Assembly (NCBI GenBank): GCA_030525785.1
Contig: JAUNEA010000010.1
Location: 2,872-60,540, forward strand
DNA length: 57,669 nucleotides
DNA from: Cardiobacteriaceae bacterium
GTDB lineage: Bacteria; Pseudomonadota; Gammaproteobacteria; Cardiobacteriales; Cardiobacteriaceae
Direction: 5' to 3'
A program made the position numbers and the translations under genes. The notes beneath the pieces were generated by a model that saw only the letters and a program-made list of their open reading frames with translations, made no database searches and was not told the DNA's origin. The first letter of the stretch is position 1, and every line of letters begins with the position of its first letter. Below are positions 1-9,347 of the stretch, piece after piece.

Positions 1-2
1 AG

Positions 3-632
3 GCAGAAGCTAAAAAAGCAGAATCGAAAAAAACTGACAAAAAATCGGATAAAAAAGCCAACAGCAAAAAAACAGAACCCCAAAAAACGGTTGCCAAAAA
101 GTCAGAGCCTAAAAAAGCTGATAAAAAACAAGTCAGCAAAAAAGCAGATGCCCCCAAAGCCAATACCTCCAAAACTGTTGCGCAAAAAGCAGCTCCCAAA
201 TCGAGTCCAGCCAAAGCCAATCAATCAGTTGCTAACAAGGGCAAATCCGTACGCGATAGTATGCTCAAAGATGCCCACCGTTACATCGGCACCCCTTATC
301 GCTGGGCAGGCACAACGCCGCGTGGCTTCGATTGCTCAGGCTACACCAGTTATATCATGCAAAAGCAGGGCATCAGTATTCCTCGCTCCAGCCGTGACCA
401 ATTCAGCACCCTGCCGCGTGGCTCTGGCAAACGTGGCGATTTAGTCTTTTTCTACAAAAAAGGCACACGCACCATCAACCATGTTGGCATTTATCTTGGT
501 AATGGCAAAATGTTACACGCCCCTCAAACTGGCTCACATGTCAAAATCGCCGACATAACCATTCCCTATTGGCAACAACGTATGGCAGGCTATCGTGACC
601 CCTTTGGTCACCGACAAGTGGCTCGTAAATAA
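3..632 (+). CDS. NlpC/P60 family cell-wall hydrolase, 5' end outside window
   Basis: The reading frame is open from the first full codon of the window, so the start codon lies upstream. About 85 residues of Lys/Ala/Ser-rich low-complexity sequence, probably a linker following a signal peptide, precede a C-terminal NlpC/P60 papain-like peptidase domain of about 120 residues. Counting from the internal Met at 261, the catalytic Cys is residue 25 (in FDCSGY), the His is residue 74 (in NHVGIY) and a third polar residue is His86. Such enzymes cut gamma-D-Glu-diaminopimelate or related peptide links in peptidoglycan, in the periplasm. The internal Met at 261 would give only the domain without export signal and is unlikely to be the true start. 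A hairpin terminator follows. The exact substrate is unknown. Confidence 0.85.
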   Translation, partial: AEAKKAESKKTDKKSDKKANSKKTEPQKTVAKKSEPKKADKKQVSKKADAPKANTSKTVAQKAAPKSSPAKANQSVANKGKSVRDSMLKDAHRYIGTPYRWAGTTPRGFDCSGYTSYIMQKQGISIPRSSRDQFSTLPRGSGKRGDLVFFYKKGTRTINHVGIYLGNGKMLHAPQTGSHVKIADITIPYWQQRMAGYRDPFGHRQVARK

Positions 633-692
633 TAGAAGCAAACGCTATTCATCTTATCAACCTGTCTAGATACACCATTTCTAAAGCACTTT

Positions 693-718
693 AGCCCCCA
701 AATTTGGGGGCTTTTTTT
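693..718 (+). terminator. Rho-independent terminator after the NlpC/P60 gene
   Basis: A perfect 20-base palindrome with arms AGCCCCCAAA and TTTGGGGGCT is followed by a run of seven T. It lies about 60 bases after the stop codon and insulates glyQ. Confidence 0.85.
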
Positions 719-810
719 ACCCCCACAATCCTCTTTCCCACCACTCAATCCTCATTCCCCTTTGCTACAATGCCAAACTTGGCTTTTTTGTCTTTATAGA
801 AGGAATCCGC

Positions 811-1725
811 ATGACCCAACTTCAACCTACCCTCTATTTTCAAGATCTCATTCTCACCCTTCAACATTTTTGGGCAGCTCAAGGCTGCTGCCTCATGCAA
901 CCCTACGATATGGAAATGGGCGCAGGCACTTTCCACACCGCCACCTTCCTTCGCGCACTCGGGCCTGAGCCTTGGAATGCTGCTTATGTTCAACCATCTC
1001 GCCGCCCCACCGATGGGCGTTATGGCGAAAACCCTAATCGCCTCCAGCGTTACTACCAATTTCAAGTGGTGATGAAACCCTCGCCTGAGCGTTTTCAAGA
1101 TTTGTATTTAGAATCCTTAAAAGCTATTGGCATTGACCCCGCCATTCATGATATTCGCTTTGTGGAAGACAACTGGGAAAGTCCAACGCTGGGCGCATGG
1201 GGCTTGGGCTGGGAAGTATGGATTGATGGCATGGAAGCCTCACAATTCACTTATTTCCAACAAGCTGGCGGTTTAGAATGCAAGCCTGTCATGGGCGAGT
1301 TAACTTATGGCTTGGAACGACTCGCCATGTATTTACAACAAGTGGGCAGCGTCTACGATTTGGCTTGGACACAAACCCCACAAGGCTTGGTTCGCTATGG
1401 CGATGTCTACCAACAAAATGAACGCGAACAAAGCGCTTTCAACTTTGAACACGCCGATGTTGATTTCCTCTTCCAAAGCTTTGACCACGCTGAAAAAATG
1501 GCAATAAAATTGGTCGAGCTGAATCTGCCCTTGCCTGCTTATGAGCAAGTGCTTAAAGCCTCGCATACCTTCAATTTACTCGATGCTCGCCGCGCGATTT
1601 CTGTAACAGAGCGCCAACGCTACATTTTACGCGTACGCACTATTGCCAAAGCTGTGGCTGAAAATTATTACCAAAGCCGCGAAGCTTTAGGTTTCCCACT
1701 TTGCCAAGCCCCCTCTGCCCAATAA
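811..1725 (+). CDS. glyQ: Glycyl-tRNA synthetase alpha subunit
   Basis: 304 residues, the usual length for the alpha chain of the bacterial alpha2beta2 glycyl-tRNA synthetase. The alpha chain carries the class II catalytic core that activates glycine with ATP. The N-terminal region ([20 protein letters not shown]) and the conserved segments around [22 protein letters not shown] and YGENPNRLQ are characteristic. A ribosome-binding purine stretch (AAGGAA) lies just before the ATG. A short hairpin GCCAA-AC-TTGGC followed by six T (771-788) sits in the leader and could attenuate. glyS follows after 10 bases, so the two subunits are co-expressed. Only one copy of the AAGCGCTT palindrome falls inside the gene (about 1429). 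Confidence 0.97.
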   Translation: MTQLQPTLYFQDLILTLQHFWAAQGCCLMQPYDMEMGAGTFHTATFLRALGPEPWNAAYVQPSRRPTDGRYGENPNRLQRYYQFQVVMKPSPERFQDLYLESLKAIGIDPAIHDIRFVEDNWESPTLGAWGLGWEVWIDGMEASQFTYFQQAGGLECKPVMGELTYGLERLAMYLQQVGSVYDLAWTQTPQGLVRYGDVYQQNEREQSAFNFEHADVDFLFQSFDHAEKMAIKLVELNLPLPAYEQVLKASHTFNLLDARRAISVTERQRYILRVRTIAKAVAENYYQSREALGFPLCQAPSAQ

Positions 1726-1735
1726 GGATAGTCCC

Positions 1736-3763
1736 ATGAATTTATTGATTGAACTTTTGACTGAAGAACTCCCAACCAAAGCTGTTTTGGATTTATCCGA
1801 TGCTGGCAAAGCGCTTTGGCAACAGGTTTTAACCGAAAGCGCTTTGGGGTTTGAGCGCGTAGAAAGCTTTGCCACACCTCGCCGCTTAGCATGGCGTATT
1901 CATGGTATTGCGGAGAAACAAGCCGACCAAGCCATTGAAAAACGTGGTCCTGCCATCAATGCTGCTAAAGATAACGAAGGCAACTGGAGCAAAGCGGCAT
2001 TGGGGTTTGCGCAAAGCTGTGGCGTTTCAGTGGAAGATTTGATTCAGGAAAGCCATTTGTTTTACCGCACCACACAAGCAGGTCAGCCACTCAAAGCGCT
2101 TTTGCCAAGCTTATTGGATAAAGTTTTAGAAGGCTTGCCAATTGCTAAACGTATGCGCTGGGCGAATCATAGCCAAAGCTTTGTGCGACCTGTTTTGGGC
2201 GTGGTGGCGTTGCTTGATGCTGAGGTGTTGGATTTGCAGCTGTTTGGACAACAAGCAGGGCGAGAAACGCGTGGGCATCGTGTTCATCACCCAGAGCCTG
2301 TGGTGATTCAAAGCGCTTTGAGTTACGAGGAGGATTTGCGCAAAGCTTACGTGATGGTTCATTTCCACGAGCGCGAGCAAAGCATTCGCGAACAAGTTTT
2401 GCAGCACGCCAAAGCACTTTCTGCAACCCCCATGATGCCTGAGGATTTGGTGCGTGAAGTAGCGAGTTTGGTGGAGTTCCCTGTAGCGATTACGGGCAAT
2501 TTTGAGCCACGCTTTTTGGAAGTGGCGCAGGAAGTTCTCATCATGACCATGCGCGATAACCAAAAAACCTTCGCCCTTTTAGATGCGGAAGGAAAAATGT
2601 TGCCTCACTTTGTTGCCATTGCCAATCTTAATTCTCAAGACCCTGACACCGTTATTCGTGGCAATGAAAAAGTTATCCGCCCACGCTTTGCCGATGCGGA
2701 ATTTTTCTGGCAGCAAGATTTGAAACGCCCGCTTGAGGCGCAGTTGCCACGCTTGGAAAAAGTGGTCTACCACGAAAAACTCGGCTCCATCGCCGATAAA
2801 ACTCGCCGCCTCGAAGCGCTTTGTGGCGAACTTGCGCCCTTGTTTGGCATTCAAGCGGAGGAAGCGAAATCAGCAGCGCGTTTATCCAAATGCGATTTGC
2901 TCTCCGAAATGGTGATGGAATTTCCAGAGTTACAAGGCGTGATGGGCAAATATTACGCCGCCAAACAAGGTCATGCCGCCAGCATTGCACAAGCTTTAGA
3001 AGAACAGTATCAGCCACTGGGTTCAGGAGCTGCCTTACCCCAAAGCGCTTTGGGAACGGTGTTATCGTTGGCAGAGAAACTGGATACGTTGGTGGGAGGA
3101 TTCTCCATTGGCGCGAAACCTACAGGCTCAAAAGACCCTTACGCCTTGCGCCGTATGAGTATTGCCGTGAATCGTTTGCTGATTGAAAACCAAATCAGCG
3201 CCTCTTTACACCATTTGCTCCAACAAAGCGCTTTGACCTTCCCCGCCTCGCTGAAGGCAACGGAACAGGTGAAAGAGATTGTGGCGTATGGTTTGGAGCG
3301 TTTGGAAGCCCAATATCCGAGCCACGTTTATCAAGCAGTGATGGCGCTGCATTTAGACGATGTGCTGGATTTTGATGCGCGTGCTCAGGCATTGATACGT
3401 TTTCAAGCCAGCGATGCGGCGGTGAGTTTGTTGCAAAGTGCGAAACGCATTCGCAATATTTTGAAGAAGAATGGTACGCGTGAACACGAGGTTCAAAGCG
3501 CTTTGTTCGAGAATGAACACGAAAGCGCTTTGTGGAAACATTTCCAAGCTCTACGCCCTGAATTGGCGCGTTTATTAGCCACGCGTGATTACCAAAGCGC
3601 TTTGACGCTACTAGAAGGCTTGAGTGCGCCGTTAGATGCATTTTTCACGCATGTGATGGTGATGAGTGAAAACGCCGATTTGCAAAACAACCGTTTGGCA
3701 TTATTGAGCGCCCTACAAGCTCAGTTTGACAGCTTCGCGGATTTGTCATTATTGGCAGGGTAA
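1736..3763 (+). CDS. glyS: Glycyl-tRNA synthetase beta subunit
   Basis: 675 residues, close to the usual 680-690. The beta chain binds tRNA-Gly and carries an HD-like and a C-terminal anticodon-binding domain. The family start (LLIELLTEELP) and conserved RGPA, FATPRRLA and GSKDPYALRR motifs are visible. Unlike glyQ, this gene is crowded with the AAGCGCTT palindrome (about a dozen copies), which adds QSAL or KAL tetrapeptides mostly in helical, less conserved regions. It ends at a bidirectional hairpin shared with the convergent transporter gene. Confidence 0.97.
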   Translation: MNLLIELLTEELPTKAVLDLSDAGKALWQQVLTESALGFERVESFATPRRLAWRIHGIAEKQADQAIEKRGPAINAAKDNEGNWSKAALGFAQSCGVSVEDLIQESHLFYRTTQAGQPLKALLPSLLDKVLEGLPIAKRMRWANHSQSFVRPVLGVVALLDAEVLDLQLFGQQAGRETRGHRVHHPEPVVIQSALSYEEDLRKAYVMVHFHEREQSIREQVLQHAKALSATPMMPEDLVREVASLVEFPVAITGNFEPRFLEVAQEVLIMTMRDNQKTFALLDAEGKMLPHFVAIANLNSQDPDTVIRGNEKVIRPRFADAEFFWQQDLKRPLEAQLPRLEKVVYHEKLGSIADKTRRLEALCGELAPLFGIQAEEAKSAARLSKCDLLSEMVMEFPELQGVMGKYYAAKQGHAASIAQALEEQYQPLGSGAALPQSALGTVLSLAEKLDTLVGGFSIGAKPTGSKDPYALRRMSIAVNRLLIENQISASLHHLLQQSALTFPASLKATEQVKEIVAYGLERLEAQYPSHVYQAVMALHLDDVLDFDARAQALIRFQASDAAVSLLQSAKRIRNILKKNGTREHEVQSALFENEHESALWKHFQALRPELARLLATRDYQSALTLLEGLSAPLDAFFTHVMVMSENADLQNNRLALLSALQAQFDSFADLSLLAG

Positions 3764-3768
3764 TGCCA

Positions 3769-3794
3769 TAGGGGGTGGGGCATTAAACCCCCTA
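3769..3794. terminator. Bidirectional terminator between glyS and the MFS gene
   Basis: Arms TAGGGGG and CCCCCTA enclose a 12-base loop in the 37-base gap between two convergent genes. There is no long T run, so strength is uncertain. Confidence 0.6.
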
Positions 3795-3800
3795 CCCCCA

Positions 3801-5090
3801 TCAAGATGGGTACTTTTTAACCCAAACCAACGCTGCAATGCCTGCCGCACAAAGCGCTAATACCGCAAACATCTGCCCCAGCCCCATGCCCACACGCAAC
3901 AACTGCCCTGCGCCATAAGTTCCCACAATTGCGCCAAGTCGCCCAATGCCTAACATATAGGCAACACCTGTTGTTCGCGCATGAGTCGGATAATGCTCTG
4001 CGGCTAAGGCAATCAAGAGAATTTGCACGGTGTTATGTGTCACACCTGCCACCAAAAGCCCCCAAACCAAATAATCCGTCTGCATCACATCAAGCCCTGC
4101 AAAGCCCAAAGCGCTTGCTGTGATAAGCGTCAAGCCAATGGTCAGCCCATGCCCTTCAATATGCCGCATCAATTGCCCTGCCACAATCGCCCCTAAGCCA
4201 CCTAAGGCAAATAAACCCGAAATACGGCTCCCTTGTTCAGGGCTAAGTTGAGCAGCGGTGGACAAACTCGGTAGCCAGTTGATAATGCTGTAAAACAAAC
4301 ACAAGCCCAAAAAATACGCACTCCATAAAGCCAGCGTAGCTCGGCGCTCTTTAGGGCTGATGATGTAGCGCAAAGCGCTTTGTTTGGTCTCTTTCTCTGG
4401 CAACTGATAAGGCGTGTTCCAAAGCGCTTTGGGCAAAAGCTTTTGCAGAACCTGCTGTAACTTCTCCACCTTCCCCATCTGCGCCAAATACAACGGGCTT
4501 TCAGGCAAGCTAAACACCAACGCCGCTGCCAAGCCAAGTGGCAACAAACCAGCCCACCAAAAAGCGCTTTGCCAGCCAAAATGTGGCAAAAACCAAGCTG
4601 CCACAAAGCCACCCACCGCAATCCCTAGCGGAAAGCCACAATACATCGCGTTCACCAACAAAGGACGGCGGTCGCTGGGGCTACATTCTGTCAGCAAACT
4701 CACCGCATTGGGCATCGCTGAGCCTAAGCCCAAACCCGTGAAAAATCGTAAAATTTCTAAGGTATCCAAGCTGTTGGCAAATTTACTCGTCATCGTCAAA
4801 AGGGAGAACAAAATCATCGACCCCAGCAACACCTTCCGCCGTCCGAATTTATCGGCGAGAGGCCCACCAATCAACGCCCCCAACATAATGCCCACCAAAG
4901 CTGCCGTCAGAACAGGAGCCAGCGCCCCTTTCTCAATCCCCCAATCCGCGCTCAAATACGGCGCGATAAAGCCCATCAAGGCGGTATCCAAACCATCAAA
5001 AAAAGCAATGAGAAAACAGGAGATAAAAAGTAGGAAACGCGAACGCGTCATGGGAGAGTGATTGAGTAAATCTTGCAATGTTTGGCTCAT
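3801..5090 (-). CDS. MFS transporter, aromatic acid:H+ symporter type
   Basis: 429 residues with 12 predicted membrane helices. The first helix carries the FFDGLDTALMGF signature and the loop between helices 2 and 3 has GPLADKFGRRK, both typical of the aromatic acid:H+ symporter (AAHS) branch of the major facilitator superfamily (PcaK, BenK, MhpT relatives). Substrates in that branch are benzoate, hydroxybenzoates and similar weak acids, imported with protons. No aromatic catabolism gene is nearby, so the substrate here is open. It is transcribed alone on the minus strand and converges on glyS. Confidence 0.8.
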   Translation of the reverse strand: MSQTLQDLLNHSPMTRSRFLLFISCFLIAFFDGLDTALMGFIAPYLSADWGIEKGALAPVLTAALVGIMLGALIGGPLADKFGRRKVLLGSMILFSLLTMTSKFANSLDTLEILRFFTGLGLGSAMPNAVSLLTECSPSDRRPLLVNAMYCGFPLGIAVGGFVAAWFLPHFGWQSAFWWAGLLPLGLAAALVFSLPESPLYLAQMGKVEKLQQVLQKLLPKALWNTPYQLPEKETKQSALRYIISPKERRATLALWSAYFLGLCLFYSIINWLPSLSTAAQLSPEQGSRISGLFALGGLGAIVAGQLMRHIEGHGLTIGLTLITASALGFAGLDVMQTDYLVWGLLVAGVTHNTVQILLIALAAEHYPTHARTTGVAYMLGIGRLGAIVGTYGAGQLLRVGMGLGQMFAVLALCAAGIAALVWVKKYPS

Positions 5091-5157
5091 ACAACCATTT
5101 TTCCTTATCGTAAAAGCCTTATTTTAACAACAAAACCCAAGCGCTTTAGCGTAAACC

Positions 5158-5988
5158 TCAATCCCAAAATAAAGCATGATGCAAGCGTTGAACATGGCGG
5201 ATTAACAACATCAACGCAAAGCAAGTGGCTTGTGTCAGCACAATACACGCAGCCGTTGAAACATTGTATTTCACGCTCAAATAAATCCCTGTGATATTGC
5301 TTAATACCGCCAACAACACCGCCACCAATACCATCAGCCCAAAGCGCTTTGTCACCAATTGCGCACTAATCCCTGGCGCAATAAACATCGCCACCACCAG
5401 CACAACTCCTACCGCCTGCATCGCAGCCACTGTTGTAAACGCTAACATCAACAACAAAAGTGTATACAAAAAAGGAATGGATAAGCCCGAAAGCCTCGCA
5501 TGAATGGCATCAAACACAAAAAGCTTCAAATCGCGTCCAAAAATCAGCAAAAGAGCCAACACCACAAGGCAAGTTATCCAAACCTGCTTTTGTTGCGCCT
5601 CATACATACCCAATAAATTGCCAAAAAGGATATGAAGCAAATGTTGCCCATCGTGGAATTTTTGAAACAAAATGATGCCCAGCGCAAACATGGAAGAAAA
5701 CAAAATCCCCAGCAAGGTATCGCTTTTTAACGTGGAATGACGTTCCAAAAATCCTGTTCCCAAAGCGCATACCACCGCCGCAAACAATGCCCCAAACCAC
5801 ATCGGAAAGCCCATGATATTCGCCAATACCACGCCCAATAACAACGCGTGCGCAATGCCATCGCTCATCAATGCCCAGCCTTTTAAAACCAAAAAGCATG
5901 ACAACACCGCACACGTCACCCCTAAAATCAAAGCAATCCAAAAAGCTTGTTGAATAAAGGGATATTGCCAAGCCGTCCAAAAATCCAT
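5158..5988 (-). CDS. Mn/Fe/Zn-type ABC transporter permease (second subunit)
   Basis: About 276 hydrophobic residues with 8-9 predicted membrane helices of the ABC-3 family (SitD/YfeD/MntC-like). Conserved segments include LKGWALMSDGIAHALLLGV near the N terminus and VAMQAVGVVLVVAMFIAPG-like sequence late in the protein. A TTG-initiated reading starts at 6000, but GGAGG at 5994-5998 is best spaced for the ATG at 5988, which overlaps the TGA of the upstream permease by one base (TGATG); an ATG at 5991 is the alternative. It is the last gene of a permease-permease-ATPase operon and probably pairs with the upstream permease as a heterodimer. Confidence 0.87.
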   Translation of the reverse strand: MDFWTAWQYPFIQQAFWIALILGVTCAVLSCFLVLKGWALMSDGIAHALLLGVVLANIMGFPMWFGALFAAVVCALGTGFLERHSTLKSDTLLGILFSSMFALGIILFQKFHDGQHLLHILFGNLLGMYEAQQKQVWITCLVVLALLLIFGRDLKLFVFDAIHARLSGLSIPFLYTLLLLMLAFTTVAAMQAVGVVLVVAMFIAPGISAQLVTKRFGLMVLVAVLLAVLSNITGIYLSVKYNVSTAACIVLTQATCFALMLLIRHVQRLHHALFWD

Positions 5989-6815
5989 CATACCCTCCAA
6001 CGAGCTTGCAAACGTTTCACCATAAAGACGAGAAAGAACAAAGCGCTTTGCAAAACCACAATCATCGCTCCTGTGACAACGTCCAAAAAGTAACTCAAAT
6101 AAGTGCCTAAGAGTGCCGTGCTAACGCCAATCAAAAACGCCAACCACAACACCACCCCAAAGCGCTTTGACAACAAAAATGCCGTTGCCCCTGGTGTAAT
6201 CAACAAAGCAATGACCAAAATCGCCCCAACCGTTTGCAACGCAGCCACCACAGAAGCCGAGACCAATCCAAAAAACAACCACTGCAAATGGCGAATGCCT
6301 AAGCCACTGGTCACTGCCTGAACCTCATCAAAAAACAACAGCATAAAATCTCGCCATTTCACCGCAATCACCAACAACGAAATCAACGAAATCCATAACA
6401 TCTGCCATAAGCTACGCTCATCAATCCCCAAAATATTTCCGTAAATGATGGCTTGGAGGTTGATGGCGGTGGGATAAATGGAAATTAAGAGCATGCCAAA
6501 AGCAAAAAAAACCGTAAACACAAAGCCAATGATGGCATCTTGCCTGAGCATCGATAATTGCTTCAACAACAACATCGAAGCCGCCGCCAAAAAACCTGTA
6601 AAAAATGCGCCTAACGAATAGGGAAATTTGCCTAAATACGCCATCGCCACGCCAGGAACCACCGCATGCGATAAGGCATCACCAATCAAAGACCAACCTT
6701 TAAGCAGCAAAAAAACCGATAAAATCGCACACACACCACTGCTCATCGCGCTCGATAAAAGCGCTTTTTGCATAAATCCATATTGCAACGGCTCCAGCAG
6801 GCTATCCCAACTCAT
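5988..6815 (-). CDS. Mn/Fe/Zn-type ABC transporter permease (first subunit)
   Basis: 275 residues, ABC-3 family (SitC/YfeC/MntB-like) inner-membrane permease with 8-9 helices. It shares LLKGWSLIGDALSHAVVPGVA and AALQTVGAILVIALLITPGA with the neighbouring permease, showing that the two are paralogues. Its ATG overlaps the end of the ATPase gene by four bases, so translation is coupled. Together with the binding protein encoded upstream it should form a high-affinity divalent-metal importer. Confidence 0.9.
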   Translation of the reverse strand: MSWDSLLEPLQYGFMQKALLSSAMSSGVCAILSVFLLLKGWSLIGDALSHAVVPGVAMAYLGKFPYSLGAFFTGFLAAASMLLLKQLSMLRQDAIIGFVFTVFFAFGMLLISIYPTAINLQAIIYGNILGIDERSLWQMLWISLISLLVIAVKWRDFMLLFFDEVQAVTSGLGIRHLQWLFFGLVSASVVAALQTVGAILVIALLITPGATAFLLSKRFGVVLWLAFLIGVSTALLGTYLSYFLDVVTGAMIVVLQSALFFLVFMVKRLQARWRV

Positions 6816-7624
6816 GCCCCCTCCTTACCAACAAAAACTGCAGGGTGTTCGTCATCGCTGATAATCTGAACATTGCCTAAACCTATGTTTTTCAATACTG
6901 CTCCAAAGGCGCGTTCCAAATTATCTGCGGTATAAATCTCATCAACAGAGCCAGATGCCACGACACGCTTGTTCAACAACACCACCTCATTACAATACAG
7001 AGGCACCGCGCCTAAGTTATGCGTGGAAACCAACATCAAATATCCCTCTTCCCGAAGCGCTTTGCAAAGCTCCATCACGGCAAATTCCGTTTGCACATCA
7101 ACGCCTGTAAACGGCTCGTCCAACAAAATGACACGGCTTTCCTGCGCCAACGCTCGTGCCAAGAAAACCCGTTTCTTCTGCCCACCTGAAAGCTCCCCAA
7201 TTTGACGATTGGACAAATCCAAAATCCCCAACCGCTCCAAAGCGCTTTGCACAATGGCTTTATCTTTCGCGCTCGCTCGGCGTAAAAAATTCATATGCCC
7301 ATAGCGCCCCAGCATCACCACATCTTTCACCAAAATCGGAAAATGCCAATCAATGTTTTCACTTTGTGGCACATAGGCAATAGCATTTTGCTTCAAAGCG
7401 CTTTGCACGGTGATGCCGTTGATTTTGACCGTTCCTGTGGTGGGGCGAACAATGCCCATGATGGCGTTAAATAAGGTGGATTTACCGCTGCCATTGACCC
7501 CAACCAATGCACAAGTAACACCACCCTTCAGCCCAAAGCTGACTTCATGAATAGCACGATGCCCGTTGGCATAAACCACGCTTAAATCGGAGACTTCTAA
7601 AGAGGGTTGCTGTGATGTTGTCAT
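6812..7624 (-). CDS. Mn/Fe/Zn-type ABC transporter ATP-binding protein
   Basis: 270 residues with a complete ABC ATPase domain: Walker A GVNGSGKST near residue 43, Q-loop PQSENIDWHFP, signature LSGGQKKR, Walker B VILLDEPF and switch histidine in STHN. The Q-loop sequence is characteristic of the manganese/zinc/iron chelate subfamily. It energises metal uptake through the two downstream permeases. A 148-base gap containing two AAGCGCTT palindromes separates it from the upstream binding-protein gene, so expression of binding protein and transporter core could be graded. Confidence 0.93.
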   Translation of the reverse strand: MTTSQQPSLEVSDLSVVYANGHRAIHEVSFGLKGGVTCALVGVNGSGKSTLFNAIMGIVRPTTGTVKINGITVQSALKQNAIAYVPQSENIDWHFPILVKDVVMLGRYGHMNFLRRASAKDKAIVQSALERLGILDLSNRQIGELSGGQKKRVFLARALAQESRVILLDEPFTGVDVQTEFAVMELCKALREEGYLMLVSTHNLGAVPLYCNEVVLLNKRVVASGSVDEIYTADNLERAFGAVLKNIGLGNVQIISDDEHPAVFVGKEGA

Positions 7625-7772
7625 ATTCCTATCGCCTTATGATGGGTATTGATTTTTGAGCTCTATCATACAAAAACGCAAAGCGCTTTGACCAAGCCCC
7701 ATCAGACCAAGCCAAAGCGCTTTTCTCTTACGCCAAACTCATCGCCTGAAAATAAGCGATAAACCTTTTACA

Positions 7773-8675
7773 TTACTTCTTCGCTTCTTGGAAACCTTTG
7801 GCGATGGTGTCTGTTGTCACGCGTAACAAATCCAAATAGGTTGGAACCGCGCCATCAGCTTCAGACAAAGAATCCACATACAACACACCACCATAATGCG
7901 CCCCACTCTCTTTCGCTACTTGTTTCGCTGGCTCATCAGAAACGGTGCTTTCGCTGAAGACCACAGGAATTTGGTTCTCTTTCACCGTTTTAATCAAAGC
8001 CGCCACTTGTTGCGGTGTGCCTTGTGCTTCAGAATTAATTGGCCACAAATACGCTTCTTTCAAGCCCAAATCTTCCGCCAAATAACTAAAGGCCCCTTCG
8101 CTGGAAACCAACCAACGTTGCCCTTCTGGAATATCGCCTAAACGATTTTTCAACTCTGCTGCCATCGCATCAAGCTTTTCAATGTAAGCATCAGCGCGTT
8201 TTTGATAACCCTCAGCATGAGCTGGGTCATGTTTTGCCAAAGCGCTTTGGATATTGCGAACATAAATTTTGGCATTGGTAATAGACATCCACGCATGAGG
8301 ATTTGGCTTACCTTCGTATGCTCCGCTCTTAATAGGCAACGGCGTAATGCCTTCTGTCACCAATACCGCTGGCACATCTTTCACATCTTTAAAGAAACGC
8401 TCAAACCACATCTCCAAATTCATGCCATTCCACAAAATCAGCTGGGCTTCTTGAGCATGAATTAAATCATGAGGAGTAGGCTCGTAATCATGAATTTCTG
8501 CGCCTGGCTTGGTGATGGAAACCACTTTCGCATCATCACCCGCCACATTTTGCGCAATATCAGCGATAACGGTAAAGGTTGTTGCCACCACAAACGGCTT
8601 ATCGTGTTGATGGGCGAATGAAGCCAGAGGTGAGAGTAAAGCCAAAAGCCACCATTGGCGTAACATTTTCTTCAT
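7773..8675 (-). CDS. Metal ABC transporter substrate-binding protein, PsaA/SitA type
   Basis: 300 residues with a signal peptide (cleavage near SFAHQ, residues 20-23; no lipobox Cys) and the cluster A-I zinc/manganese-binding fold. The four expected ligands are present: His62 (EIHDYEP), His127 (NPHAWMS), Glu193 (SSEGAF) and Asp268 (YVDSLS). The His2-Glu-Asp set is that of Mn2+/Fe2+-binding PsaA/SitA/YfeA proteins, whereas zinc-specific ZnuA uses His3; the second binding protein of this window (45689-46579) looks ZnuA-like. It delivers metal to the permease pair at 5158-6815. A strong promoter with an overlapping inverted repeat lies upstream. Confidence 0.9.
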   Translation of the reverse strand: MKKMLRQWWLLALLSPLASFAHQHDKPFVVATTFTVIADIAQNVAGDDAKVVSITKPGAEIHDYEPTPHDLIHAQEAQLILWNGMNLEMWFERFFKDVKDVPAVLVTEGITPLPIKSGAYEGKPNPHAWMSITNAKIYVRNIQSALAKHDPAHAEGYQKRADAYIEKLDAMAAELKNRLGDIPEGQRWLVSSEGAFSYLAEDLGLKEAYLWPINSEAQGTPQQVAALIKTVKENQIPVVFSESTVSDEPAKQVAKESGAHYGGVLYVDSLSEADGAVPTYLDLLRVTTDTIAKGFQEAKK

Positions 8676-8816
8676 AAAAATTCCTCATGGTTAGAAACGC
8701 TGGCAGAAATCGCTCAAGCGTCAAAACTAAAAAAGACAAAGCGCTTTGAAGCATCAAAGGCTTTGTCAAGAGACAGCAGATGGTCTTTCCCTTCCCAAAT
8801 CTGCCTACCCTAAAAG

Positions 8817-8855
8817 GCAAATGAGATTATAAATGAGATATTTTTGCATTTGCAA
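8817..8855 (-). promoter_or_regulatory. Promoter and probable metal-responsive operator of the metal ABC operon
   Basis: Read on the minus strand, a -35 box TTGCAA (8850-8855) and a perfect -10 TATAAT (8826-8831) are 18 bases apart. A perfect inverted repeat, GCAAATG at 8817-8823 and CATTTGC at 8847-8853, spans the whole promoter, and the AT-rich interior (ATGAGATTATAAATGAGAT) resembles Fur-family targets. Repressor binding here would block RNA polymerase. Which regulator (Fur, MntR or Zur) acts is inference. Confidence 0.65.
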
Positions 8856-8909
8856 GATATAATATAACTATTTTGAGTCTAAGCAAAAAAACAACTTAAG
8901 AATCAATTA

Positions 8910-9347
8910 TTACCAAGTCAGCCAAAAAGTCACAGGTCCATCATTAACCAAACCTACCTGCATGTTGGCACCAAATTGCCCTGTTTGCACACGTGGATAA
9001 TGAGCCTTCAGCCCACGCGCGAAAGTTTCAAAAGCGCTTTGGGCTAAGGCTGGGGGCATCGCTGGGTCAAAGCTGGGACGTAAGCCTTTAGCAGTGTTCG
9101 CGGCAAGGGTAAACTGTGAAACCAGCAAAATCTCACCCTCACTTTGCACCACATTCAGATTCATTTTGTCTGCTTCATCAGCAAACATTCGATAATTCAA
9201 GATTTTCTGCTGTGCCTTCTCAAACATCGCCTCGCTGTCGCCCTTTTCCAGCGCCAACAACACGAGCATACCCTTGCCAATCTCTGCAATGCGCTTGCCT
9301 TCAACCTCAACAAAAGCGCTTTGGCAACGCTGAATCAACGCCTTCAT
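8910..9347 (-). CDS. dtd: D-aminoacyl-tRNA deacylase
   Basis: 145 residues, standard length for DTD. It hydrolyses D-amino acids (and mischarged glycine) from tRNA, protecting translation. The two active-site motifs are visible: SQFTL near residue 77 and NDGPVTFWL near the C terminus, with Gly-Pro forming the cross-subunit cis-Pro that rejects L-amino acids. The start codon overlaps the stop of the upstream Slam-like gene by one base (TGATG), so the two are translationally coupled even though their functions are unrelated. Confidence 0.95.
   Translation of the reverse strand: MKALIQRCQSAFVEVEGKRIAEIGKGMLVLLALEKGDSEAMFEKAQQKILNYRMFADEADKMNLNVVQSEGEILLVSQFTLAANTAKGLRPSFDPAMPPALAQSAFETFARGLKAHYPRVQTGQFGANMQVGLVNDGPVTFWLTW

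Noticed and set aside
91-444. Open frame rich in Lys and Pro at the window start
   Set aside because: It is an out-of-frame reading of the Lys/Ala-rich linker of the NlpC/P60 gene.
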